A stretch of 64,000 nucleotides of DNA from Jonesia quinghaiensis DSM 15701 (GCF_000423205.1 NZ_AUHN01000009.1:248001-312000), one strand, 5' to 3'. Shown: positions 43,726 through 51,647, numbered from the stretch's first letter. Notes: generated by a model not told the origin, from the sequence alone. A program made the numbers and translations.

Positions 43726-45239
43726 TTCTCTTCTTCGCGCCGCGTATTTCCCTGATTCTGGGTTGTCCCAGGAGTGGACGTTGCTGACTCCGCAGTGAAG
43801 TAGCGTTGAATCGCGGAGGAGTCAGTGCTGATGTCGTCCTCTGTCACGAGGTCGCTGGCTTCGCTGGCGAGGAGCTCGGTAGCAGCATTTAAGAACTCTT
43901 GGGCGGCCCCAGAATCATAGATATCAGCCTGCAACGTTGCGGTTGCTTCCGTGTACAGCGCGTTAAAGTCCTCATTCTCTAAGAACCGTGTGACGAGCGC
44001 GTTTTCTTTACCCATGCCGCCACGTCCCCCACCTAGGCCACCGCCTTCTGGCATGTTCTCACCATCAGGAGGGGTGAATCCTTCAGGCAGCGACATTCCC
44101 TCAGGCAGATCCTCCAGGCCTCCTTCAGGTGGCGTGAAACCTTCCGGCATCTCTGGCCTGGTGCCACCCTCCTGAGAAGGCAAAGCGGTATCGTCATCGG
44201 GTCGCAAACCATCTGCCCCCTCACCCCTGCCTCCACCAAAGCCGCCCATTCCCATGCCCCCAAAGGAAAGGTTCTGGTCCCACGCCACCACCGTCATCTG
44301 ACCGGTGGCATCGTTGTAGTAGAGGTACGAGTTATTGCCCGGGCCGTCGATGTCATCGGTATTAGCGACGAGATCTTGCACGGCTAAATACCGTGCGAAT
44401 TCCTCTACGTCCAAGTACTCAGCTAGTTGCGTTGCGAACTGGTCATCATCGGAATTATTCACCACATCGAGAAACTCGATAAGCGGAGAATAGCCGTCCT
44501 GCTCTGAAAGACCCGAGGTGATCGACTTGATGTCAAAAGCTTCGGTGTAGTCCTCGCCGTTGTCACCCCGGTAACTGTAGTCACCATCGCTATTGGCTTT
44601 ATAAAGCACTCCCGTGTCGATCAAAGAATCTGTCACCCACGCATCGTCATCAGGAAGGTCCACCACAAGACGCAACGCTTCCTGGCCCCCATTCACCGAA
44701 ACACGGCTGAACCCCGAGGTCACACTGGGCACATCAGCGAGGGAAAGAACTTCTAACGCAACAGCCTCGTTCAGTGAGGTAGCAGTGTTGTTCGAGCGAA
44801 CAACAAAATCTGACCGCCCCCCATAGGTTTGCCCGTCAACATATTTGTCTAGACGAATCAACCAGGGCAGGTCCTGCGGGTTCTCCAACCCTTCCTCAGT
44901 GCTCACGCTACGGAGGCTTGAGTTCCCTTTCAGCCGCAGCCCAACATCTGTAAAGGTCTCACCATTGATGGTGACTGTTGCGGTAGCCCACTCTTTGTCG
45001 TTGCTGGTGTCATACGTGTCAAGCAGTCCTTGAAGGTCGGCGTCATCAACGGTGATAGACATGCTGTTGACCGCATCGAGGCTGAAGAACCCGGTAGCAG
45101 TGTCATTGCCCTCTGTGGTGAGTGAGCCCAGAGCGCTGCAGGCGGTGAGGGCGCCCGCTGAGATAAGCGCAGTGCCAGCCACTACCGTGGCGCGCAAGCA
45201 TCGTTGAACAGGGCGGAGGGAGCGATGTGTCGTTGCCAT
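43713..45239 (-). CDS. CotH-family lipoprotein
   Basis: A 508-residue secreted protein. The ATG at 45239 gives a lipoprotein signal peptide with lipobox LTAC (about residues 26-33 of this start); a TTG at 45302 is an alternative start. The body matches the CotH kinase-like fold: DVGLRLKGNSS, LVVDLP, RYLAVQDLVANTDDID, NSYLYYNDATG and VVAWDQNLSFGG, in which the WDxN/D and YLY elements are those of spore-coat CotH and related kinases. A Gly/Pro/Glu-rich insertion with repeated PEGFTPP-type units occupies about residues 330-430. Non-sporulating bacteria carry such proteins with unknown targets. Confidence 0.82.
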   Translation of the reverse strand: MATTHRSLRPVQRCLRATVVAGTALISAGALTACSALGSLTTEGNDTATGFFSLDAVNSMSITVDDADLQGLLDTYDTSNDKEWATATVTINGETFTDVGLRLKGNSSLRSVSTEEGLENPQDLPWLIRLDKYVDGQTYGGRSDFVVRSNNTATSLNEAVALEVLSLADVPSVTSGFSRVSVNGGQEALRLVVDLPDDDAWVTDSLIDTGVLYKANSDGDYSYRGDNGEDYTEAFDIKSITSGLSEQDGYSPLIEFLDVVNNSDDDQFATQLAEYLDVEEFARYLAVQDLVANTDDIDGPGNNSYLYYNDATGQMTVVAWDQNLSFGGMGMGGFGGGRGEGADGLRPDDDTALPSQEGGTRPEMPEGFTPPEGGLEDLPEGMSLPEGFTPPDGENMPEGGGLGGGRGGMGKENALVTRFLENEDFNALYTEATATLQADIYDSGAAQEFLNAATELLASEASDLVTEDDISTDSSAIQRYFTAESATSTPGTTQNQGNTRREEEKTTT

Positions 45240-45431
45240 ACCGGCAGTCAACCAAGCGCCGCTGAAGGTTTTCTTTGCCGCAGGGACCGTTTTCCTGTGC
45301 AAACCCTATGAGTCATAGTAGCGACGGACAAAACGACCCCACAGCGACATGACACCTTGACAGGAAACAATGGGTGGATTTCGCCTCTGGCCAGCACAGG
45401 AGTATTCTTTTTTCGTGGCCGCTCAGGCCAT

Positions 45432-45505
45432 CGGGGTGTAGCGCAGCTTGGTAGCGCACGTCGTTCGGGACGACGGGGCCGCAGGTTCAAATCCTGTCAC
45501 CCCGA
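45432..45505 (+). tRNA. tRNA-Pro (anticodon CGG), integration target
   Basis: 74 nt with the same acceptor stem as the TGG isoacceptor, anticodon arm CGTCG-TTCGGGA-CGACG, T arm CAGG-TTCAAAT-CCTG and discriminator A, no encoded CCA. A TATTCT hexamer lies 24 bases upstream. The 3' half from 45473 onward plus the terminator recur at 47413-47491. Confidence 0.95.
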
Positions 45506-45551
45506 CACAACGAAGGCATCTGAACCGTCACGTGACAGTTCAGATGCCTTT
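45473..45551. repeat. attL-like direct repeat (tRNA-Pro(CGG) 3' half plus terminator)
   Basis: 79 bp identical to 47413-47491 except for one C/T difference at 45531. The first 58 bp are perfectly conserved and include the tRNA T arm, acceptor 3' strand and start of the terminator. Confidence 0.92.
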
Positions 45552-45552
45552 T
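45513..45552 (+). terminator. Terminator of tRNA-Pro(CGG)
   Basis: A 19-bp stem with one mismatch (AAGGCATCTGAACCGTCAC with its partner) and essentially no loop, then TT. It is part of the duplicated att segment. Confidence 0.8.
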
Positions 45553-45586
45553 GTGTGTTGTGGTTATTTGACGCTGGTCCACATGT

Positions 45587-45596
45587 GGACCACATG
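45587..45596. repeat. Arm-type repeat, left end of islet
   Basis: GGACCACATG, embedded in the 14-bp palindrome GTCCACATGTGGAC, 36 bp inside the left repeat. The same word occurs twice near the right end. Confidence 0.5.
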
Positions 45597-45654
45597 ATGA
45601 TCAGGGACACGCCCAACGCCCGTCGAAATGGCTCACCGTTACAAGCAAAAACGC

Positions 45655-45960
45655 CTAAGCAACCTGCACACGAGTGTCGCCCTGAACAAACTCAACCGCG
45701 ACAGTGCCACCAACAGCAGCTAAGTAGCTTCGGATAGTGCCAAATTTGGTGTTGTCCAACTCGCCGTTCTCTATCTTTGAAACTTGCCGCTGGCCTACTC
45801 CGATGCGGTCGGCAAGTTGCTTTTGTGTAAGGCCCGCTTCTATTCGCAACTCGCGCAAACGATATGCGCGAACCTCGCCTCGCATTCGTTCCTTGTGCTC
45901 CTCGACGAGCGCTCGATCTACGGGATGTTCAGACACGAAGTCTTTCAAAGACATAGCCAC
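45655..45960 (-). CDS. XRE-family antitoxin, HigA-like
   Basis: A 101-residue helix-turn-helix protein: LRELRIEAGLTQKQLADRIGVGQRQVSKIENG is a textbook Cro/C1-type DNA-binding domain, preceded by a 30-residue charged helix. The toxin gene comes first and overlaps it, as in HigBA modules. Start choice is uncertain: GTG 45960 has AAGGAG 10 bases upstream; GTG 45969 overlaps the toxin stop (GTGA) but is too close to that site; ATG 45954 is further away. Confidence 0.82.
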   Translation of the reverse strand: MAMSLKDFVSEHPVDRALVEEHKERMRGEVRAYRLRELRIEAGLTQKQLADRIGVGQRQVSKIENGELDNTKFGTIRSYLAAVGGTVAVEFVQGDTRVQVA

Positions 45961-45965
45961 ATCAA

Positions 45966-46316
45966 TCACTCTCCTTCTAGCGTTCGTAGACGCCGGTTCA
46001 ACAACTCATCCGCCACAGGGATGTTCTTCTTGTTCCAACTAGACCAGTTCCCTGCTCTGTCTCCTGCAACGAGCATGATCGCCGACCGACGAGGGTCGAA
46101 AGCAAATAGCACTCTCAATTCAGATCGGCCAGTAGAGCCTGGTCTTAGTTCCTTCATATTTTTATAGGTTGAGTGCGCAACACTGTCCACGATAGGACGC
46201 CCTAGGTGAGGGCCGTGTTCTTGGAGCAACTCAATCGCTGCAATCACCTGCGCTTGTGAACCTTTATCAAGCGATCCGAGCCAAGGTGCAATTAACTCGA
46301 TATCGACTGTCCACAT
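45966..46316 (-). CDS. RelE/HigB-type toxin
   Basis: A 116-residue protein of the RelE/ParE superfamily (Gp49-like/HigB group), ribosome-dependent mRNA interferases. Recognisable patterns: N-terminal WTVDIELIAPWLGSL, VIAAIELLQEHGPHLGRP, a strand with MKELRPG, RVLFAFDPRRSAIML and a Lys-rich end helix. Start ATG 46316 has no good Shine-Dalgarno. The gene shares its 3' end with the antitoxin start. It lies inside the tRNA-Pro(CGG) islet, where the pair may stabilise the insertion. Confidence 0.82.
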   Translation of the reverse strand: MWTVDIELIAPWLGSLDKGSQAQVIAAIELLQEHGPHLGRPIVDSVAHSTYKNMKELRPGSTGRSELRVLFAFDPRRSAIMLVAGDRAGNWSSWNKKNIPVADELLNRRLRTLEGE

Positions 46317-46586
46317 GACATCAGAACAGAAGCCGCAAGGTCTAAAGGCAAGAGATCTGCGCGATGTCACACTACCCAAAGCGGCACCGCACGTGGAGCG
46401 CATACTCAATGCACCTATGAGCACGTGAAAGCAATCGACGAACTTGACGAATCTATCGTTTGCCGAGTTCAAAGCACATTAAAGCATCAACCGAGATCAT
46501 TCTTGCGTTCACAGTTAACGGCAGGCGCGGCACTAGTCACCGCGCGCATAGCAAACCCCCATACTGTGGCGATCTGGGGGTGTTCT

Positions 46587-47177
46587 CTAAGATGGCGGCC
46601 GCTCCGACCTCTTGATCCGCCTCACGGGGTCGTCCCCAGTTCGCACCCACCACCGGCCACCAGAATCCCGAAACTTCACCTCCAGCGTGAACGCAGGCTC
46701 TCCCGGATGCATTAAGTTTCGGCAGTCGAGTTACACCTTGGCGTTCCCACCAGGCTCTATCGGCCCAGTTCGCACTTGAAAGTCCCAAGGGTTGACAGGT
46801 ACCCCTGCAGCAACATCTACGTGTATGGCCCTCACATAAACTCGACTAATGAGTTTCTGCGAACCATTTCGCACGTCACAAATGATTTGACCAAACGGTT
46901 CGATCACTTCGCGCGTTGTTCCATCCACTCCCACGAAAACGCGTTGATTCACGTCACCACATGCAACTACCACACCCGGTTCCCGCATCGCCATTGTGTG
47001 CCCTTGTGGGTACCATTTCATCGAGTCGATAACCGAGTAGACCTGACGCGCTTGTGCCCATTTTCGACGCCGAACATCGACACCAAACGCTACGGCCGCG
47101 ATCAAAAACGCAAGCATCGTACCGATAGCAGCAATCCCGTCAGGCGAACCCCATGTACTCCCAGCAGCAGTTAGCAC
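46587..47177 (-). pseudogene. Membrane-anchored protein gene interrupted by an in-frame stop
   Basis: GTG 47177 starts a frame with one hydrophobic helix (about residues 14-34), a basic RRRKWAQARQVYS segment and a beta-rich domain ending GPIEPGGNAKV at a TAA (46731-46733). The same frame continues as HPGEPAFTLEVKFRDSGG and RWWVRT to a TAG at 46587. The P-G-x-x-F-x-V-x-FRD-x-G-x-RWW ending belongs to a type of small hypothetical protein common on actinobacterial accessory DNA, and would directly follow the IEPG segment, so the gene looks disrupted. The 148-residue part could still be made. Function unknown. Confidence 0.55.
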
Positions 47178-47240
47178 TATCTAAGCCCGCCCTTCATTTA
47201 GCATCTACCTTCAGATAGCAATATAGGGGAGAGCTACTTA

Positions 47241-47360
47241 ATGGTGCGCGTGTACACAACCCGGACCACATTTGGACCACATGCCCACGGCATCTATGAG
47301 TATTCGAAGACAATCGTCGAGCCTAGCAATTTCAACGTTTACCCAGTTGAGAGTGCCTAA
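47241..47360 (+). CDS. Possible 39-codon gene near the right end of the islet
   Basis: ATG with GGGGAG 9 bases upstream, 39 codons, stop 53 bp before the right att repeat. No recognised family; it contains both right-end arm-type repeats, so it may be chance. The remaining DNA between 47178 and 47540 holds only these repeats and the att copy. Confidence 0.25.
   Translation: MVRVYTTRTTFGPHAHGIYEYSKTIVEPSNFNVYPVESA
47263..47283. repeat. Arm-type repeats, right end of islet
   Basis: Two direct copies of GGACCACAT at 47263-47271 and 47274-47282, 130 bp inside the right repeat, matching the copy at the left end. Confidence 0.5.
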
Positions 47361-47412
47361 ACCCACCTATCGCAGTCGTGCGCGTACTAGCGTGATTTTG
47401 GCTATTTACAAC

Positions 47413-47491
47413 ACGGGGCCGCAGGTTCAAATCCTGTCACCCCGACACAACGAAGGCATCTGAACCGTCATGTGACAGTTCAGATGCCTTT
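47413..47491. repeat. attR-like direct repeat
   Basis: Second copy of the tRNA-Pro(CGG) 3' half and terminator. One substitution relative to 45473-45551, none in the tRNA part. Confidence 0.92.
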
Positions 47492-47539
47492 CGCATATGG
47501 CGGACATCCCCTTACACGAGGGCGCCCCGCACACTTGAG

Positions 47540-48526
47540 TTATGCGGACTGTCCAGCGCTGACTAGTTCGCGAGCAGTAGTTTCACTTGCCTGCGCCCGC
47601 TCCTTGGAAGAGTCCAACCCCAGGCCCAACGCGGACTCGTCAATCAACGTAACCCCATCCGCGATGAGCGCCCGCAACGTGGGCACACGTGGGAGGAACA
47701 CTCGATCATTCTGGTGTTCCATTCCTGTTGTCTTCGCAAGAACATCCGCGTCGAGTTGGTCAAACAGTGGTACGTAGTGTTTCGCCGCAGATTCCGCGAG
47801 GACACCAATTTTCCGGTCCCCTGTCAGCACAGCAATCACGTGTGAGTTATCCGAGGTTTCCCCCTCCAGTCGCAACACGTAAAACTGTGGCTGCTGCACA
47901 GCGTCATCTAGGTTAGCGAGCGCTACATCCTCAACGACGATTCGGAGCTGTCGTTCAGGATGATCCCGCAGGTCCACATACAAGCGTGATGCGCGGTTCG
48001 TGTCATCCTCCAGCTGAGACTCTGGCTCCGGTTGAGATTCTGGTTCCGGCTGAGGCTCTGGCTCACTGATGAGCACTGGCACCTCAGCGGATTCTGGTTC
48101 CGAGTGAGCCCCGGTGTCAGCGTCAAGTTCTGCGAGTGGCTCACGTTCAGGTTCAGGTTCCACGAGTGGTTCAGGTTCAGGTTCTACGAATGGCTCAGCC
48201 TCTGCGACAACCTCTGTCTCTGCTGATGGGTGTGCTGTCTCTGGAGACTCTGACTGCACAGGTAACTCTGACGGCACCGGTGGCATAGGTGGTGCGGGAA
48301 CAGCAGACTCCACTGGTTCCTCAATGCCTGCTGCGGAGGTCTCCGCAGCGGGGATATCTGCTGCAGGGATATCTACGGTGGTGGTGTCACGAGGTTCGTA
48401 CCGGTCGGTGCTGACCGGTACGGTGTAGGTTTCTTCGCCTTTCGACTTCTCCTGGCGGGCACGCACAATCACCACACCGCCCACGACGACGACAACACAA
48501 ACTCCAAGTCCCAGCAACCATTCCAT
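47540..48526 (-). CDS. Membrane-anchored acidic Glu/Pro-repeat protein
   Basis: A 328-residue protein: N-terminal membrane helix (about residues 2-22, LLGLGVCVVVVVGGVVIV), a Lys/Arg stop-transfer, then ~150 residues of acidic, Pro-rich low complexity with EPEP, VEPEPE and QPEPES units, then a compact C-terminal domain of ~130 residues (LYVDLRDHPERQLRIVVEDVALANL onward, shown in part) that I do not recognise. The start is supported by TATATT 6 bases before the ATG (leaderless) and by the membrane helix. It lies between the right att repeat and a diverged third tRNA-like copy, so it may be older inserted DNA. Confidence 0.7.
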   Translation of the reverse strand: MEWLLGLGVCVVVVVGGVVIVRARQEKSKGEETYTVPVSTDRYEPRDTTTVDIPAADIPAAETSAAGIEEPVESAVPAPPMPPVPSELPVQSESPETAHPSAETEVVAEAEPFVEPEPEPLVEPEPEREPLAELDADTGAHSEPESAEVPVLISEPEPQPEPESQPEPESQLEDDTNRASRLYVDLRDHPERQLRIVVEDVALANLDDAVQQPQFYVLRLEGETSDNSHVIAVLTGDRKIGVLAESAAKHYVPLFDQLDADVLAKTTGMEHQNDRVFLPRVPTLRALIADGVTLIDESALGLGLDSSKERAQASETTARELVSAGQSA

Positions 48527-48532
48527 ATGGCG

Positions 48533-48538
48533 AATATA
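48533..48538 (-). promoter_or_regulatory. -10 element for the leaderless Glu/Pro-repeat gene
   Basis: TATATT followed by exactly 6 bases and the ATG; no Shine-Dalgarno is present. Confidence 0.5.
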
Positions 48539-48612
48539 GGCTAGTTTGGCGGCGAAAAGTAGGTTCGAGGTACCCAGACCGTTCAACCCCCTGACCGGGG
48601 ACAATAGACAAT

Positions 48613-48651
48613 GGGCCGCGGGTTCACCCCCTGTTATCCCGACCACACAAC
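48613..48651. repeat. Diverged third copy of a tRNA-Pro 3' end
   Basis: GGGCCGCGGGTTCA, then CCTGT and CCCGAC, line up with the tRNA-Pro(CGG) 3' half with about eight differences over ~39 bp. The T-loop has lost its conserved A, and no 5' half precedes it, so it is not a functional tRNA. Confidence 0.5.
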
Positions 48652-48690
48652 AAAGGGCGTCACCAGGGGTTTCCCCTCGTGACGCCCTTT
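48652..48690. terminator. Terminator of the iron-uptake operon
   Basis: An 18-bp stem with one mismatch (AAAGGGCGTCACCAGGGG with its partner) around loop TTT, 13 bp after the stop of the substrate-binding protein gene. Confidence 0.85.
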
Positions 48691-48703
48691 GCGCTATGTG
48701 CAG

Positions 48704-49726
48704 TTACTTGGCCGCAGCAACAGCCTCAGACAGTTGGGTGACATAGGAGTCAATACCCCACGTGAGGGACAGTGCGGTGGGTGGTGACACGGAAGCTACT
48801 TCAGCGGCGCCAATAACTTCAGCGATCATGCCGCCATCTTTTTGTGGCAGGAGTTTCGCAGCGTCAGAGTCAAGGAAGGCGTCAACGTTTTCTTGGGTGT
48901 CTCCGTATACCAAGAGCACGTCGGCTTCGAGCTGGTCAAGGAGTTCGTTGGACAGTGTGAAGAAGAACGTGGACTCCCCAGTGTCGAGTTCATTCACTGA
49001 TTCAGCGGACACAAAACCAAGGTCTTCGGAGAACTCTACGCGTGGGTCAGCGGGCAGGTAGACGTACAAGGTGCCGGCAACGTCCCACACTTGGGCGATG
49101 GACAGCCCGTCAAATTCGGGGTGTTCTGTTGCTTTGGCGGCGATGGTTTCGTCAATGTCGGTGAGGACTTGTTCTGCTTCTGCTGTTTTGCCAAGTGCTT
49201 GCCCTGTCACGGTGACAACGTCACGCCATGGGGTGGCCCATGGCTGGTCTGGGTAGGCAACAACTTTTGTGAAGGCGGAAAGCAGGTCGTACTCTTCCTG
49301 CGTCAACCCTGAGTAGGGGGCGATCACGACGTCGGGTTCCACTGCTGCGATTTCTTCAATGGGTGCTTCGTCGCCAGCGGTAAGGATGACGGGGGTTTCG
49401 GCGCCCATGTCGGCGAGTTTGTCACCGATCCATGGCAGGATTCCTTCTTCGTCACCGCCGTAGGGTTGGGCGGGGATCGCTGCGGGAACCACACCAAGAG
49501 CGAGGACTGCATCAGCTGCACCCCAGCCCCAGGTCACAACTTTTTGTGGTTCTTCGTCGATGACGGTGTCACCGAAAGCATGGGTGATAGTCACCGGGAA
49601 AGCGGTGTTTTCTGCCGCTGGGGTGGTTTTTTCCGTGCTGTCATCGCTGCCTGTGGAGCAGGCTGCGAGTGACAGGGCAAGCGCGGCTGCAGCAGCGGCT
49701 GCAATGGCTCGTGTCATTGATTTCAT
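48704..49726 (-). CDS. Iron-siderophore ABC transporter substrate-binding lipoprotein
   Basis: A 340-residue FecB/FhuD-like solute-binding protein. Lipoprotein signal peptide with lipobox LAAC at about residue 23, then the type III binding fold: KVVTWGWGAADAVLALGV, EEIAAVEPDVVIAPYSGLT and the long connecting helix. Last gene of the operon; its ATG overlaps the ATPase stop (ATGA). Captures a ferric siderophore outside the membrane for the two permeases upstream. Confidence 0.93.
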   Translation of the reverse strand: MKSMTRAIAAAAAAALALSLAACSTGSDDSTEKTTPAAENTAFPVTITHAFGDTVIDEEPQKVVTWGWGAADAVLALGVVPAAIPAQPYGGDEEGILPWIGDKLADMGAETPVILTAGDEAPIEEIAAVEPDVVIAPYSGLTQEEYDLLSAFTKVVAYPDQPWATPWRDVVTVTGQALGKTAEAEQVLTDIDETIAAKATEHPEFDGLSIAQVWDVAGTLYVYLPADPRVEFSEDLGFVSAESVNELDTGESTFFFTLSNELLDQLEADVLLVYGDTQENVDAFLDSDAAKLLPQKDGGMIAEVIGAAEVASVSPPTALSLTWGIDSYVTQLSEAVAAAK

Positions 49727-50634
49727 GGGAGTTCTTTCTGTGTAGCACCTGGCTGGCTGGCAGTCTCAGGCGTGTGAGGGGTGGTGTCACGGTGGCGGGT
49801 GGTGCCATGTGACGGGCGTTCAGGTACCACCAGGGGGGTTCCTGTGACGGGGTCTTTGATGACCAGCGCATCGAGCGTAAAAGCTTGTTTCACGATGCTT
49901 GAGGTCAGGGTTGTTTGCGGGTCACCTTGGGCGATAATGCGGCCACCTGCCATCACGATGAGGTGGTCTGCGTAGCGTGCTGCCAAGTTGAGTTCATGCA
50001 GCACCATCACAATGGTGGTGCCGCGTGTGGTGTTGAGGTGTGCGAGCAGGTCAAGAACCTCAATTTGGTGGTGCAGGTCGAGGAACGTGGTGGGTTCGTC
50101 GAGGAGCATGACGTGAGGGTCTTGGGCGAGGACCATAGCGATCCATACGCGTTGGCGTTGCCCACCTGACAGTTCGGATAGTGGGCGGTGGGCGAGCTCT
50201 GTGGTGTCGGTGAGGGCTAACGCCTGGGTCACGGCGGCTTCGTCTGCAGGGCTCCACCGGCCAAACAGGGACCGGTGAGGGTGACGGCCGCGAGACACCA
50301 GATCCGCGACGGTCACTCCATCTGGGGCGGTAGGTTGTTGTGGCAGAACGGCAAGCACTTGGGCGAGGCGTTTACGGGCGATGCTGGTGATGTCTTGACC
50401 ATCCAAGTGCACTGTTCCGCGCACTGGTTGGTGAAGCCGTGAGAGGGCTTTGAGGAGCGTCGATTTTCCGCACGCATTGGCCCCCACTATTGCGGTGACC
50501 TGCCCTGGGGGGATGGTGACGTCGAGGGAGTCGATGACCGTGAGCGCATCGTAGGCGACGGTGAGACCGGTGGCACTCAGCGTCGGCGCGGGGGCAGAGC
50601 GCCCCGGCTCAACGGGTGGTGGCACGGTGGTCAT
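49723..50634 (-). CDS. Iron-siderophore ABC transporter ATPase
   Basis: A 303-residue FecE/FepC-type ATPase. Walker A GANACGKSTLLKAL, Q-loop LAVLPQQPTAP, signature LSGGQRQRVWIAM, Walker B VMLLDEPTTFLD and H-loop LHELN. The ATG at 50634 has AAAGGA about 9 bases upstream. An extra ~40 residues at the C-terminus are Thr/Pro/His-rich. Its stop overlaps the start of the binding-protein gene. Confidence 0.95.
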   Translation of the reverse strand: MTTVPPPVEPGRSAPAPTLSATGLTVAYDALTVIDSLDVTIPPGQVTAIVGANACGKSTLLKALSRLHQPVRGTVHLDGQDITSIARKRLAQVLAVLPQQPTAPDGVTVADLVSRGRHPHRSLFGRWSPADEAAVTQALALTDTTELAHRPLSELSGGQRQRVWIAMVLAQDPHVMLLDEPTTFLDLHHQIEVLDLLAHLNTTRGTTIVMVLHELNLAARYADHLIVMAGGRIIAQGDPQTTLTSSIVKQAFTLDALVIKDPVTGTPLVVPERPSHGTTRHRDTTPHTPETASQPGATQKELP

Positions 50635-51647
50635 AGGGAGTGTCCTTTCGTTGATGACCCAAGGAGCCACAACAGGTAGGGCGCACCGATCGCCCCAGTG
50701 ATCACACCGGTTGGTACGGCACCACCAAAGAGGTTTTGTGCGGCAAGATCAGACGCAGTGAGCATCAATGCCCCGGCACACGCGGACGCTGTCAGCGCCG
50801 CCGTGCCATAACCGATGGCTCGGCGGGCAACTGCAGGGGCACATAACGCCACGAAAGAGATGGGGCCAACCACGGCCACCGCACCAGAGGCCAGGAGGAC
50901 CGCGGTCACCACGAGGATGCGCCGCGCCCGGGCATCGTGCACACCAAGGCTCACCGCTGATGCCGGTCCCATCTGAATGATGGGAAGCACTCGGGAAGCG
51001 TAGATGACAGCTGGTAGAGCAACAATCAGAGTCACTCCCACGAGGGTGACGCTGGTCCATGATGAGTTCGCGACGCTGCCGATCGTCCAAAACAGTGCGC
51101 TTTGGGCTTCATTGATTTGGGCTCTTTTTATGATGAAACCGATGACAGCTGAGGTGAGGAACGCAAAGCCCACGCCGGTCAGAATGAGACGATGCCCTGA
51201 GCCTGTCCCTGACCGACTGGCCGCAATAATGAGCGCCGCGATAAGGAATGCGCCACCAAACGCTGCGAGGGTGACGAGCGGTCCCGCCCACCCCAAGATT
51301 AGTGTGGCAATGATGGCCGCCGTTGCTGCACCACCGCTGATCCCCAATAGGTCGGGACTGGCTAGTGGGTTTAACAGGAGGCTTTGAAATAAGGCCCCAG
51401 CGAGCCCTAAGGAAGCTCCAGCGAGCACTCCGAGGAGGAGGCGTGGCAGGCGCACACCGAACACGATGTATTGGTCGAGGGCGTTGCCTTGGCCTGCGAT
51501 GACTCCGAAGAATTCGGGGACGCTGAGGGGGTATTTGCCGGTCATCACGGTGATGAGTGCTACGGCAATGACGGCTGCGAGAAGGAATGCTGTGACGGTG
51601 ATGGCGCGGCGGCGGGCAGCGTGTAGGAGGGTCGCTATGGAGGTCAT
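50631..51647 (-). CDS. Iron-siderophore ABC transporter permease (FecD-like)
   Basis: A 338-residue FecCD-family permease with about nine to ten helices; motifs RLPRLLLGVLAGASLGLAGALFQ, NPLASPDLLGISGGAA and the ATPase-contacting GPISFVALCAPAVAR. The start (ATG 51647) overlaps the stop of the partner permease, and its own stop overlaps the ATPase start region, both consistent with tight coupling. Confidence 0.93.
   Translation of the reverse strand: MTSIATLLHAARRRAITVTAFLLAAVIAVALITVMTGKYPLSVPEFFGVIAGQGNALDQYIVFGVRLPRLLLGVLAGASLGLAGALFQSLLLNPLASPDLLGISGGAATAAIIATLILGWAGPLVTLAAFGGAFLIAALIIAASRSGTGSGHRLILTGVGFAFLTSAVIGFIIKRAQINEAQSALFWTIGSVANSSWTSVTLVGVTLIVALPAVIYASRVLPIIQMGPASAVSLGVHDARARRILVVTAVLLASGAVAVVGPISFVALCAPAVARRAIGYGTAALTASACAGALMLTASDLAAQNLFGGAVPTGVITGAIGAPYLLWLLGSSTKGHSL

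Larger units (their letters stand above)
45473..47491. mobile_element. Integrase-less islet at tRNA-Pro(CGG)
   Basis: DNA of about 1.94 kb per repeat unit, bounded by 79-bp direct repeats of the tRNA 3' end, the hallmark of site-specific insertion by a tyrosine integrase. It contains a HigBA-like toxin-antitoxin pair, an interrupted membrane-protein gene, a possible 39-codon gene and short repeats near both ends, but no integrase or excisionase. By eye it is richer in A+T than its neighbours. It is either the residue of a larger element that lost its integrase or a satellite mobilised in trans. Confidence 0.75.

Noticed and set aside
46425-46715. A 96-codon plus-strand frame inside the tRNA-Pro islet
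   Set aside because: No Shine-Dalgarno or -10 hexamer at fixed spacing, and the minus strand of the same bases carries the recognisable FRD...RWW domain end.
48613-48651. A third functional tRNA gene
   Set aside because: No 5' half or anticodon arm precedes it and the T-loop consensus is broken.
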